From contig JAYRYZ010000003.1 of NCBI GenBank assembly GCA_041916775.1, forward strand, positions 1 through 64,000: a stretch of DNA of 64,000 bases, read 5' to 3'. Source of the DNA: UBA2357 sp041916775 (GTDB taxonomy: Bacteria > Pseudomonadota > Gammaproteobacteria > Burkholderiales > Rhodocyclaceae). The notes under the pieces are model-generated. The model searched no databases. It was not told the DNA's origin and saw only the letters and a list, made by a program, of their open reading frames with translations. The position numbers and the translations under genes are program-made. Within the stretch, counting starts at the first letter, position 1. Every line of letters begins with the position of its first letter. Shown in pieces: positions 26,101 to 33,829 of this stretch.

Positions 26101-27013
26101 CGTCACCCTGCGCGTTTCGGGCTTCTTCCGCGACGCCTTCGCCAATGTCATCCGCCTGTTCGATGCCGCGGTGCAGGCGGTGGCCGCGCTCGATGAACCC
26201 GAAGCGCTGAACCCGATCCGCGCCCGCATCGCGCGCGAGGCCGCGGCACTCGCCGCCCAGGGCCTGGAGGCCGGCGCAGCGCGTCGCCAGGCCGGCTACC
26301 GCGTGTTCGGCGCGAAGCCGGGTGCATACGGTGCGGGCCTGCAGAGCCTGATCGACGGGCGCCACTGGAAGGACGATGGCGACCTCGCACGCGCCTACCT
26401 GGCGTGGGGCGGCCACGCCTATGGTCAGGACGACCTCGGCAGCCCGGCGCGGGACAGCTTCGCCCGCCGCCTCGCCGGCATCGACCTGGTGATGCACAAC
26501 CAGGACAACCGCGAGCACGACCTGCTCGATTCCGACGACTACTACCAGTTCCAGGGTGGCATGAGCGCCGCCGTACGCCACCTCTCGGGCACGCAGCCGG
26601 CGATGTACTTCGGCGATCACAGCAACCCGGTGGCGCCGGCGATCCGCCCGCTGGCGGAGGAGATCAGCCGTGTCGTGCGCAGCCGCGTCACCAATCCCAA
26701 GTGGATCGCCGGCGTGAAGCGCCACGGCTACAAGGGGGCGCTGGAGATGGCCGCCACCGTGGACTTTCTCTTCGGGTTCGACGCCACCGCCCGCGTCGTG
26801 CGCGACGACCAGTACGCACGTGTCGTTGACGCCTGGCTGGAGGACGCCGACACGCGCGACTTCCTCCTGCGCCACAACCCGGACGCGCTCTCCGAGATCT
26901 GCGAACGCCTGCTGGAGGCGATGGACCGCGGTCTGTGGCAGGCGCCCGACGAAACCCGTGAACGTGTGGTGCAGCACCTGCTCGCCGCCGAACAGCATCT
27001 GGAAGAACGATGA
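23195..27013 (+). CDS. cobN: Cobaltochelatase subunit CobN
   Basis: A 1272-residue large subunit of the ATP-dependent aerobic cobalt chelatase, which inserts Co2+ into hydrogenobyrinic acid a,c-diamide. Its length and the segments VLHVGKHGNLEWLPGKSVALS, PHLYPFIVNDPGEGTQAKRRAQAVIIDHL, TGRNFYSIDTRAVPT and NPKWIAGVKRHGYKGA are characteristic of CobN/ChlH. No cobS or cobT is nearby; the following ChlD-type AAA+/VWA gene should supply the ATPase partner. Overlaps of 1 nt with cobW and 4 nt with chlD indicate coupled translation. Confidence 0.96.
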   Translation: MHLLAAQPGGFVDDDAVVTRIAQDPAEIVILSAADTTLALLAAACPAEGFPTVRLANLLHLRQPASVDLYVDEVLQHARVIVVDHLGGESYWPYGTEQVCELARARGIALVMFSGDTSEDLNLLMKGTVDMDLARTLWRYLREGGPANARNFYRCLGQHFFALAEVPAPPCALPSVAVFHPRHELGSVEAWHADWQAGAPCVLLLFYRAHLQAGNTAVFAHLCASLRARGMNPLPLALTSLKDAQAVAMLRHLAAECDAALILNTTAFARSALDEPDDHALADDVPVLQLVLSGGNEAAWRADAQGLAPRDIAMHIALPEVDGRIITRAVSFKGLDHHCARTQSDVVQYRPQPERMDFVAELARRWCRLRALPNGDKRIALILANYPTREGRLGNGVGLDTPASVIAILARLREEGYVLADVPADGDALMAQLKEGITNDPAHWAQRPARQSLALGDYRAFFDALPASNREALIARWGAPEADPMLRQGADGARFMLAGLRCGKVFIGIQPARGYQLDPMASYHDPDLVPPHHYLAYYLWLREHWRCDAVLHVGKHGNLEWLPGKSVALSGECWPDLVFGPMPHLYPFIVNDPGEGTQAKRRAQAVIIDHLMPPLTRAESHGATRDLERMVDEYYEALTLDRNRATLLRRQILDHILRHDLHRDLGLAPPTSAEEEQRLLNRTDAYLCELKEAQIRDGLHVFGNSPAGRLRRDTLLALARHPVGDGRGARRGLTCALAADLALGEGFDPLDADWAQAWTGPRPDLLAAVAEGPWRNAGDTRERLELLALAILEEGIPGDGNKRGDRDADFGEARDWPATRAVLARIDAELRPRLDACGAEELKQLIRGLEGRFVPAGPSGAPTRGRPDVLPTGRNFYSIDTRAVPTRTSWTLGLASARRLIERHLQDHGDYPRAIGLSVWGTATMRTGGDDIAQAFALIGVRPKWADGSQRVSDFEILPISLFDRPRIDVTLRVSGFFRDAFANVIRLFDAAVQAVAALDEPEALNPIRARIAREAAALAAQGLEAGAARRQAGYRVFGAKPGAYGAGLQSLIDGRHWKDDGDLARAYLAWGGHAYGQDDLGSPARDSFARRLAGIDLVMHNQDNREHDLLDSDDYYQFQGGMSAAVRHLSGTQPAMYFGDHSNPVAPAIRPLAEEISRVVRSRVTNPKWIAGVKRHGYKGALEMAATVDFLFGFDATARVVRDDQYARVVDAWLEDADTRDFLLRHNPDALSEICERLLEAMDRGLWQAPDETRERVVQHLLAAEQHLEER

Positions 27014-28125
27014 ACCTCAATCAGTCCCATGCCCCCGCCCAGGTGTCTGCAACCGGCGTGCTCCCGCCGGCGTTTCCCTTCACCGCACTGCACGGTCAGC
27101 CGACGCTGCAGACCGCGCTGCTGCTGCTCAGCATCGACCCGCTCATCGGCGGCGTGCTGGTGGTGGGGCCGCGCGGCACCGCCAAGTCCACCGCGGCGCG
27201 CGCGCTGGCGGCCTTGCTGCCGGGCGGGCGCTTCGTGAATCTGCCGCTATCGGCGAGCGAGGAGCAACTGGTCGGCTCGCTCGATCTCGAGACGGCGCTG
27301 CAGGGCGCGCAGATTCGCTTCCGCCCCGGCCTGCTCGCCCGCGCGCACGAGGGCGTGCTGTACGTGGATGAGGTCAATCTGCTCGGCGACGGGCTGGTCG
27401 ACCTGCTGCTCGATGCCTGCGCGAGCGGCATCAACCACGTCGAACGAGACGGCATCAGCCATGTGCACCCGGCGCGCTTCGCTCTGGTGGGCACCATGAA
27501 CCCGGAGGAGGGCGAGTTGCGCCCGCAACTGCTCGACCGCTTCGGGCTGTGCGTGCGGCTCGACAACGCGCTGCCGCCCGTGCTGCGCGAGGCGATCGTG
27601 CGCACCCGCCTTGCGTTCGACGCCGACCCCGCAGCGTTCGCTGCCCACCACGCAGCCGGACAAGGCGCGCTGGCGGAGCGCATCGCCGCGGCACGCGCAG
27701 CGCTGCCCGGCATCGTGTTCAGCGACGCCAACCATGCCGCTGTGGCGGCCCGCTGCCACGCGGCGGCCGTGGAGGGGGTGCGCGCCGATCTCGTCATGCT
27801 GCGCGCAGCCCGCGCCCATGCCGCGCTTGCAGGGCGCGAGGCGATCGATGTGACGGACATCGACGTGGTGGCCGAGCTCGTGCTCGCCCATCGACGCGAC
27901 CCCGAAGCGGAGGTGGGTCGTGAGGGCCCGACTACGGGCCCAGTCACGAATCCATCCGCAGGCCCGGCTGTATCCCTGCCTCAGTCCGGGGGTGCAGCCG
28001 CGGGCGCGACGCAGGACGAAACCCCGCCTCCGGCAGGCGGCGAGGACTGGGGGGCGCTGCCGCCGCAGGCGGTGCCGATCGGCACAGTCGGGAAAGTGAG
28101 GCCGCTCCATGCAAAAAAGCCCTGA
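27010..28125 (+). CDS. chlI: Cobaltochelatase AAA+ subunit (unshifted product of chlD, ChlI-like)
   Basis: A 371-residue zero-frame product. It is a magnesium-chelatase-type AAA+ ATPase with Walker A GPRGTAKST, Walker B GVLYVDEVNLL, sensor 1 GTMNPEEGELRPQLLDRF and the helical lid to about residue 300. A Pro/Gly-rich tail of about 55 residues, like the acidic/proline linker of ChlD, ends the protein. The last codons are A AAA AAG CCC TGA: a slippery heptamer just before the stop. The product should act as the small ATPase (ChlI/CobS role) alongside the frameshifted long form. Confidence 0.85.
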   Translation: MNLNQSHAPAQVSATGVLPPAFPFTALHGQPTLQTALLLLSIDPLIGGVLVVGPRGTAKSTAARALAALLPGGRFVNLPLSASEEQLVGSLDLETALQGAQIRFRPGLLARAHEGVLYVDEVNLLGDGLVDLLLDACASGINHVERDGISHVHPARFALVGTMNPEEGELRPQLLDRFGLCVRLDNALPPVLREAIVRTRLAFDADPAAFAAHHAAGQGALAERIAAARAALPGIVFSDANHAAVAARCHAAAVEGVRADLVMLRAARAHAALAGREAIDVTDIDVVAELVLAHRRDPEAEVGREGPTTGPVTNPSAGPAVSLPQSGGAAAGATQDETPPPAGGEDWGALPPQAVPIGTVGKVRPLHAKKP

Positions 28126-28793
28126 CGCGCCCGTTCGCGCCCGCGCCGGGTGCGAACGGGCGCGGAGCCCGCAGCCCGGCAGGCCGCGCGCCGCGTGCTC
28201 GCCAGCCCGGCATGCGCCTCGACTGGCCACGCACGCTTGCGGCCAAGGGCGCGGCGTCGCTCACCCGCGCACATCTGCGCATGCGCCCGCCGCCCGCGGG
28301 TCAGGCCGCGCTGCACTGCCTGCTGCTCGACTGCTCGGCGTCGATGCTGCGAGCCCGGCGGTTGGCGCTTGCCAAGGGTTTGCTGCTGGCATGGACCGGA
28401 CTGCTGCAGCGCCGGCGCGAGTCGCTCGCGGTGATCGCGTTCTCGGGTGCCAGCGCGCAGCTGCTACAGGCGCCGCAGAAAGCGGTGCGCCACGGCGCGC
28501 GCTGGATCGCCCCGATCGCCGGTGGCGGCGGCTCGCCTGCCGTCGCAGCGGTGACGCTGGCGGAGGCGCTGCTCGCACGGCGCCGCCGCACCACCCCGGG
28601 CGAGCGCCTCGCGGTGTGGCTGTTGTCGGATGTGCGCTTCGCCCGCCTGCCTCCGCGCCCGCGCCATGCGGATCAATACACGATCATCGATTTCGACGAG
28701 GGGCCGTTCGCCCTCGGGCGTGCGCAGCGGCTCGCGCACGCATGGCAGGCAGAGCACTGGCCCGCCTCGGCGCTGGCGTCGGCAATCGCCTGA
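27010..28793 (+). CDS. chlD: Cobaltochelatase subunit ChlD made by -1 frameshift (AAA+ plus VWA)
   Basis: Shifting -1 at the heptamer 28113-28119 continues translation from 28119 in the frame of the VWA domain, giving about 594 residues, the usual ChlD length. The downstream frame is open from the slip site and reads through a basic linker into a VWA domain with the MIDAS motif DCSAS (about 55 residues after the linker), SGASAQ and a LLSDVR strand. The ATG at 28212, the only independent start candidate, has no Shine-Dalgarno, which favours the frameshift. One gene can thus supply both the I-like and D-like subunits for CobN. This is inference from sequence; frameshifting in chlD has been reported in other bacteria. 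Confidence 0.78.
28113..28164 (+). promoter_or_regulatory. Programmed -1 ribosomal frameshift signal
   Basis: The heptamer A AAA AAG (28113-28119) lies in the correct zero-frame phase. A 6-nt spacer (CCCTGA) that includes the zero-frame stop follows. Then comes a perfect 13-bp stem, CGCGCCCGTTCGC (28126-28138) with its complement (28152-28164), and a 13-nt loop. Spacer length and stem strength are textbook for -1 frameshifting. Confidence 0.85.
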
Positions 28794-28836
28794 CGTCCTC
28801 TTTCACCACTCACGTCTGAACCCAGGAGAACACAAC

Positions 28837-29517
28837 ATGCATATCGAACCCGGCATCGTAGAAGGCGGCAAGATCCTCCTCAGCTACGCCACCGCAGCCG
28901 CCGCAATCGGCTACGGCGCCAAGCTCGCGGTGGACACCGCGCGGCGCGACGGCGCAGCCTCGCTCGCCTTGCGCGCGATCCTCGCCAGCGTGCTCGTCTT
29001 CATCTTCTTCGAGGTCCTGCCCACCCAGGCGGTCGGTGTCTCGGAGGTGCACCTCATCCTCGGCTCGACGCTGCTGCTGCTCTTCGGCGCCGGGCCCACC
29101 GCGATCGGCCTCGCCGTCGGGCTGCTCACCCAGAGCCTGTTCTTCGCTCCGGACGACCTGCCGCAATACGCCATGAACGTCACCACGCTGCTGGTACCGC
29201 TGTTCGCCATCACCGCGCTGGCCCGGCGCATCATCCCGGCCGAGACGCCCTATGTCGATCTGCGCTACGGCCAGGTGTTTCGGCTGTCGCTCGCCTACCA
29301 GGGCGGCATCGTCGCCTGGGTCGCGTTCTGGGCGATCTACGGCCATGGCGTCGGCGCCGACAACCTGCACAGCGTCGCCACCTTCGGCGCAGCCTACATG
29401 CTGGTGGTCGTGCTCGAGCCGTTGATCGACCTCGCGGTGCTCGCCCTCGCCAAGGCGCTGCGCCAGCTCAAGGGCAGCGTGGCGCTGGAGAAGCGCCTGT
29501 ACGAAGGGGCGCACTGA
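28837..29517 (+). CDS. cbiM: CbiM-type cobalt transporter membrane component
   Basis: A 226-residue polytopic protein with the CbiM start MHIEPGIVEGGKILLSYATA, where the N-terminal Met-His coordinates metal in ECF cobalt/nickel transporters. At least five hydrophobic helices follow. The ATG is preceded by AGGAGAACACAAC. CbiN, CbiQ and CbiO are not found in the window, so the partner components are either elsewhere or absent. The position between chlD and cobG supports cobalt uptake for cobalamin. Confidence 0.82.
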   Translation: MHIEPGIVEGGKILLSYATAAAAIGYGAKLAVDTARRDGAASLALRAILASVLVFIFFEVLPTQAVGVSEVHLILGSTLLLLFGAGPTAIGLAVGLLTQSLFFAPDDLPQYAMNVTTLLVPLFAITALARRIIPAETPYVDLRYGQVFRLSLAYQGGIVAWVAFWAIYGHGVGADNLHSVATFGAAYMLVVVLEPLIDLAVLALAKALRQLKGSVALEKRLYEGAH

Positions 29518-29588
29518 GCCACCGTCAGCGCCAACGCCGCCGCCCGGGCCGCCTGTAGGCCTGCCCGGGCTGTCGCGCCGCTCACACC

Positions 29589-30854
29589 ATGAATTCATCC
29601 TCTTCTCCCGATACGGCTTCGAACCCGGCCGTACCCGAGGCCGCCGCCGCGGTGCCACGCATCCAGGGCTGGTGTCCCGGGGCGTTGCGGCCGATGCCCT
29701 CCGGCGACGGCCTGGTCATGCGCTTGCGCCCGCGCCTCGCGCGTTTCACGCGTGCGCAGATCCTCGATATCTGCGATGCGGCCGAACGCCAGGGGGCCGG
29801 CCTGATCGATATCACCAGCCGCGCCAACCTGCAGGTGCGCGGCGTGAGCGAGGCCGGCTGGTCGGCCTTGCTCGCGCGCTTCGGGCGTCTCGGCCTGCTC
29901 GACGCGTCGGCGGTCATCGAGGCACGCCGCAACCTGCTCGTCGCGCCCGACTGGATGCCGGGTGACGACACCGACCGCATCGCGACTGCGCTGATGGCGC
30001 GGCTGGACGCCTTGCCGGCGCTGCCCGCGAAGGTGGGTTTCGCGATCGACGCCGGCGCCGCGCCCTGTCTGCGCGACGATCCGGCGGATTTCCGCATCGA
30101 GCGCGGCGCGCAGGGCGGCCTCATCCTGCGTGCCGACGGTCGTCCGAATGGCGTGGCAGTGGAGGCCGACGCGGCGGTGGAAGCGCTGCTCGCGCTCGCC
30201 CACTGGTTCGTCACCAGCGGCGGCTGCGCGGCCGGGCGCATGGCACGCCATACCGCACCGCTGCCCGAGTGGGCTCAGGGCGTGCTGCCGCCGGCCGATG
30301 CCGCACCCAGGCTGCGCGCAGGCGCGCACCAGCTGGGTTTCGTCTGCGGCTTGCCGTTCGGTCAGGTCGATGCTGCACGCCTTGCGCGCGCCGTCCGCCA
30401 CAGTGGCGCGGTCGCGCTGCGCATCACGCCATGGCGGCGGGTGCTGTTCGAAGGCGTGCGCGCCGATGCGGCGCCCGTGCTGGCGAGCGACTGTCCCGAC
30501 ATCGACGCTCTGGCCGCGGCTGGTTGGCGTATCGAGGCCTGCGCGGGCGCGCCATTCTGCCCACAGGCGAGCGTCGAGACGCGCCCGCTGGCGCGCCGCC
30601 TGATGCAGCTCGCGCTGCGCGACGCGATCCGCATGCCCTCGTCGGGCGGGGCGTCGGCAGACGCAGCGGCGGGCTTGCGGGTGGCCCATGTGTCCGGCTG
30701 CGCCAAGGCCTGTGCCCACCCCGGCGCTGCCACCCTCAACGTGATCGGGCGGGCGGGCGCGTTCGACCTCCACTGGTGCGCCGCCTTGGGCGCGCCACCT
30801 CCGAAGCCTGGCCTGAGCGCCGAGGCCGTGCTTGCCTGTCTGGAGACACCGTAG
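29589..30854 (+). CDS. cobG: Precorrin-3B synthase
   Basis: A 421-residue sulfite/nitrite-reductase-like Fe-S monooxygenase that hydroxylates precorrin-3A using O2, the step that defines the aerobic pathway. Two ferredoxin-like repeats are visible. Cluster ligands lie in CAGAPFCPQASVETR and HVSGCAKACAHPGAA. The start ATG lies 71 bp after cbiM; Shine-Dalgarno not obvious. The stop overlaps the cobH GTG (TAGTG). Confidence 0.92.
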   Translation: MNSSSSPDTASNPAVPEAAAAVPRIQGWCPGALRPMPSGDGLVMRLRPRLARFTRAQILDICDAAERQGAGLIDITSRANLQVRGVSEAGWSALLARFGRLGLLDASAVIEARRNLLVAPDWMPGDDTDRIATALMARLDALPALPAKVGFAIDAGAAPCLRDDPADFRIERGAQGGLILRADGRPNGVAVEADAAVEALLALAHWFVTSGGCAAGRMARHTAPLPEWAQGVLPPADAAPRLRAGAHQLGFVCGLPFGQVDAARLARAVRHSGAVALRITPWRRVLFEGVRADAAPVLASDCPDIDALAAAGWRIEACAGAPFCPQASVETRPLARRLMQLALRDAIRMPSSGGASADAAAGLRVAHVSGCAKACAHPGAATLNVIGRAGAFDLHWCAALGAPPPKPGLSAEAVLACLETP

Positions 30855-31483
30855 TGCCCTTCGCTTATGAGACCGATGGTGCAGCGATCTACCGTCAATC
30901 CTTCGCCACCATCCGCGCCGAGGCCGAGCTCGCGCGCTTTTCCGCCGACGAGGAGCCGCTTGCGGTGCGCATGATCCACGCCGCAGGCATGGTCGGTCTT
31001 GCGGCGTCGATCGACTTCTCGCCCGGCTTTGCTGCCGTAGCCCGCGCAGCCCTCGAGGCTGGCGCGCCGATCCTGTGCGATGCGCGCATGGTGTCCGAGG
31101 GCATCACCCGCGCGCGCCTGCCGGCCGACAACGCGGTGGTGTGCACGCTCGCCGACCCGGCAGTGGAAGCGCTCGCTGCGCGCCTGGGCACGACGCGCTC
31201 GGCCGCCGCGCTGGAGTTGTGGCGCCCGCTGCTCGATGGCGCGGTGGTCGCGATCGGCAATGCGCCGACCGCGCTGTTCCACCTCCTGAACATGCTGGAG
31301 GCGCCGGATTGCCCGCGCCCGGCGGCCATCATCGGTTGCCCGGTGGGTTTCGTCGGGGCGATGGAATCCAAGGCCGCCCTCTGGTCCGTCCGCCCGGTGC
31401 CGTGCTGCGTCGTGCATGGGCGCCCCGGCGGCAGCGCCATCACCGTCGCCGTCATCAACGCACTCGCGAGTCGCACGGAATGA
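30854..31483 (+). CDS. cobH: Precorrin-8X methylmutase
   Basis: A 209-residue CobH/CbiC isomerase that moves the C-11 methyl to C-12, giving hydrogenobyrinic acid. Motifs: RMIHAAGM with the catalytic-region His, LCDARMVSEGI, IGNAPTALFHLL and GCPVGFVGAMESKAAL. It starts at a GTG overlapping the cobG stop; no better ATG exists before the conserved FAYETDGAAIYRQSFATIRAE segment. The stop overlaps the cobI ATG. Confidence 0.94.
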   Translation: MPFAYETDGAAIYRQSFATIRAEAELARFSADEEPLAVRMIHAAGMVGLAASIDFSPGFAAVARAALEAGAPILCDARMVSEGITRARLPADNAVVCTLADPAVEALAARLGTTRSAAALELWRPLLDGAVVAIGNAPTALFHLLNMLEAPDCPRPAAIIGCPVGFVGAMESKAALWSVRPVPCCVVHGRPGGSAITVAVINALASRTE

Positions 31484-32280
31484 CCTCTACCCTGATCGAA
31501 CCGATGACCGTCGCGCCGGGCGTGGCAGATGCGCACCACGGCGCCCCCGCGCTGCCGCAGTCGGGCACCCTTCATGGCGTGGGGCTTGGCCCCGGCGCGC
31601 AGGACCTCCTGAGCGTGCGCGCCGACCTGCTGGTGCGTGGCGCCCGCCATGTCGCCTACTTCCGCAAGGCCGGCCGGGCCGGTCGCGCAAGGCGCATCGT
31701 CGAGGGCATGCTGCGCGAGGATGTGCGCGAGTTGGCGCTGGAGTACCCGGTGACCACCGAGATTGCGCTCGACGACCCGCGCTACAACGCGACGCTGTCC
31801 GCGTTCTATGCCGATTGCGTCACGCGCGTACGCCGCATTCTCGATGGCGGCGAGGACGTGGTGGTGCTGTGCGAGGGCGATCCGTTCTTCTACGGCTCCT
31901 TCATGCACCTGCACACCCGCTTGCAGGGCCGGGTGCCGGTGCGGGTGGTGCCGGGCATCACCGGCATGTCCGGGGCGTGGACGGTGAGCGGCACGCCGAT
32001 CACCTGGGGCGACGACATGCTCACGGTGCTGATGGCGACGCTGCCGGAGGCGGTGCTTGCGCGTCGCATTCGCGAGACCGACGCGCTGGCGGTGATGAAA
32101 GTCGGCCGCAACCTGCCCAAACTGCGCCGTGCGGTGGCGGCGGCCGGGCGCGAGGACGAGGCCTGGCTGGTGGAGTACGCGACCATGCCGGAGGAGCGGG
32201 TGCGGCGCCTGTGCGAGGTCGACACCGTGACGCCGTATTTCTCCATCCTGCTGATCCACGGCCAGGGGCGGCGACCATGA
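31480..32280 (+). CDS. cobI: Precorrin-2 C20-methyltransferase
   Basis: A 266-residue SAM-dependent tetrapyrrole methylase (CobI/CbiL) with the N-terminal GVGLGPGAQDLLSVRA loop, CEGDPFFYGSF, RVVPGITGMSG and ALAVMKVGRNLPKL. It carries about 30 extra N-terminal residues compared with the typical protein, so a downstream start is possible. The ATGA overlap with cobH supports the start given. The stop overlaps cobJ in the same manner. Confidence 0.93.
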   Translation: MTSTLIEPMTVAPGVADAHHGAPALPQSGTLHGVGLGPGAQDLLSVRADLLVRGARHVAYFRKAGRAGRARRIVEGMLREDVRELALEYPVTTEIALDDPRYNATLSAFYADCVTRVRRILDGGEDVVVLCEGDPFFYGSFMHLHTRLQGRVPVRVVPGITGMSGAWTVSGTPITWGDDMLTVLMATLPEAVLARRIRETDALAVMKVGRNLPKLRRAVAAAGREDEAWLVEYATMPEERVRRLCEVDTVTPYFSILLIHGQGRRP

Positions 32281-33092
32281 GCGCGTCCTGCGTCGCCGGT
32301 GGCTGGCTGGCGATCGCCGGGCTCGGCCCGGGGGCGGGCGAACTCGTCACGCCGCAAGTGGAGGCTGCGCTGGCCGAGGCCAGCGACGTCGTCGGCTACC
32401 TGCCTTATGTCGACCGTGTGCCCGCGCGTGCATGCCTCGTGCGCCACGCCTCCGACAACCGCGAGGAGCTCGCGCGGGCCCGCCACGCGCTGCAATTGGC
32501 CGCGGCCGGCCGGCGGGTGGTGGTGGTGTCATCCGGCGACCCGGGGGTGTTCGCGATGGCCGCGGCGGTGTGCGAGGCCCTGGAGGCGGGGCCGCCCGCC
32601 TGGGGCGAGGTCGATGTGCGGGTGCTGCCCGGCATCACCGCGATGCTTGCCGCCAGCGCCCGCGCCGGCGCACCGCTGGGGCACGACTTCTGCGCGATCA
32701 ACCTCTCCGACAACCTCAAGCCGTGGGCATTGATCGAGCGCCGACTGCGCCTCGCGGTGGAGGCGGACTTCGCGATTGCGCTCTACAACCCGCGCTCCAG
32801 GGCGCGGCCGGAGGGCTTTGCGCGCGCACTGGCGTTGCTGCGCGCGGCGGCAGGCGACGCGCGCCCGGTGTTGTTCGCACGCGCGGTGACGACCCCGGAC
32901 GAGCGCCTCGAGGTGGTCCGCCTCGGCGACGCGCACCCCGACATGGCCGACATGCGCACCGTGGTCATCGTCGGCTCCAGCCTCACCCGGCTGCTGCCCC
33001 GCCCGGCCGGGGCGCTGCTCTATACGCCGCGTTCGGCACCCGCGGAGGCGATAGTGCCGGCGGAAGCACCGGTGCAGCTGGGGGCCGCGTGA
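32277..33092 (+). CDS. cobJ: Precorrin-3B C17-methyltransferase
   Basis: A 271-residue CobJ/CbiH enzyme that contracts the ring while methylating C-17. Visible are IAGLGPGAGELVTPQV, VVSSGDPGVFAMA, VLPGITAMLAASARAGAPLGHDFCAINLSDNLKPW and ALYNPRSRARPEG. Its last 73 nt overlap the 3' end of cobK on the opposite strand, so the final 24 residues (AEAIVPAEAPVQ region) are an unusual tail dictated by the overlap. Confidence 0.94.
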   Translation: MSASCVAGGWLAIAGLGPGAGELVTPQVEAALAEASDVVGYLPYVDRVPARACLVRHASDNREELARARHALQLAAAGRRVVVVSSGDPGVFAMAAAVCEALEAGPPAWGEVDVRVLPGITAMLAASARAGAPLGHDFCAINLSDNLKPWALIERRLRLAVEADFAIALYNPRSRARPEGFARALALLRAAAGDARPVLFARAVTTPDERLEVVRLGDAHPDMADMRTVVIVGSSLTRLLPRPAGALLYTPRSAPAEAIVPAEAPVQLGAA

Positions 33093-33829
33093 GCCAGCCA
33101 GTCGAACACCGCCGCGAGCTCATGCACTTCGGTGCGTGCGGGCAGCGCCGGGCGCTGCACCATCAGTACCGGCAGGCCCAGCGCACGCGCGGCGAGGAGC
33201 TTGGCGCGCGCGCCTTCGCCGCCTGCGTTCTTGCACACCACCCGGGTGATGCGGTGCTGCCGCAGCAGCGCGCTGTCGCCGGCCACATTGAAGGGGCCGC
33301 GATCGACCAGGACATGATGGTCGGGCAGGGGGATCGGGGCGGCGGGCGGGTCGACCAGGCGCAACACGTAGTGGTGCTGCGCCTGCGCGGCGAAGGCGGC
33401 GAGATGCATGCGCCCCAGCGCCAGCAGGATGCGCTGCGGCGGACCGGAAAGCGCCGCGACTGCGGCGTCGATGTCGGCCACCGGTTGCCACTGGTCGCCG
33501 TCCGCGGGGCTCCATGGCGGGCGGGTCAGGGCGAGCAGGGGGACGCCGGTGATGCGGGTCGCGGCGACCGCGTTGGCGCTCATGCGCGCGGCAAAGGGGT
33601 GGGTGGCGTCGATCAGGTGGGTGATTGCCGCGTCGCGCAGATGGCGGACCAGGCCCTCGACGCCGCCGAAACCGCCCACGCGGGTGGGCAAGGGCTGCGT
33701 GCGCGGGTTGTTGACCCGGCCGGCGTAGCTGAAGGTCGCGGCGAGGCCGCGCCCGGCCAGCGCCTGGGCGAGCGCGCTGGCCTCGGTGGTGCCACCGAGC
33801 AGCAGGATGCGTGGAGAGCGAGCGGGCAT
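33020..33829 (-). CDS. cobK: Precorrin-6A reductase
   Basis: A 269-residue NAD(P)H-dependent reductase that forms precorrin-6B. It begins with the dinucleotide loop ILLLGGTTEASALAQALAGRG; other landmarks are SYAGRVNNP, IDATHPFAARMSANA, LLALGRMHLAAFA and VCKNAGGEGARAKL. It is the only cob gene here on the minus strand. Its start codon (33827-33829) overlaps the cobL start (33828-33830), and its 3' end lies inside the cobJ 3' end. It needs its own promoter, inside cobL. Confidence 0.94.
   Translation of the reverse strand: MPARSPRILLLGGTTEASALAQALAGRGLAATFSYAGRVNNPRTQPLPTRVGGFGGVEGLVRHLRDAAITHLIDATHPFAARMSANAVAATRITGVPLLALTRPPWSPADGDQWQPVADIDAAVAALSGPPQRILLALGRMHLAAFAAQAQHHYVLRLVDPPAAPIPLPDHHVLVDRGPFNVAGDSALLRQHRITRVVCKNAGGEGARAKLLAARALGLPVLMVQRPALPARTEVHELAAVFDWLAHAAPSCTGASAGTIASAGAERGV

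Noticed and set aside
23375..26998. Two long minus-strand frames opposite cobN
   Set aside because: Same GC-driven antisense effect; cobN is unmistakable on the plus strand.
28109..28819. 236-codon frame starting MQKSPDAP at the end of chlD
   Set aside because: It is in neither the AAA+ nor the VWA frame and encodes low-complexity Arg/Ala-rich sequence.
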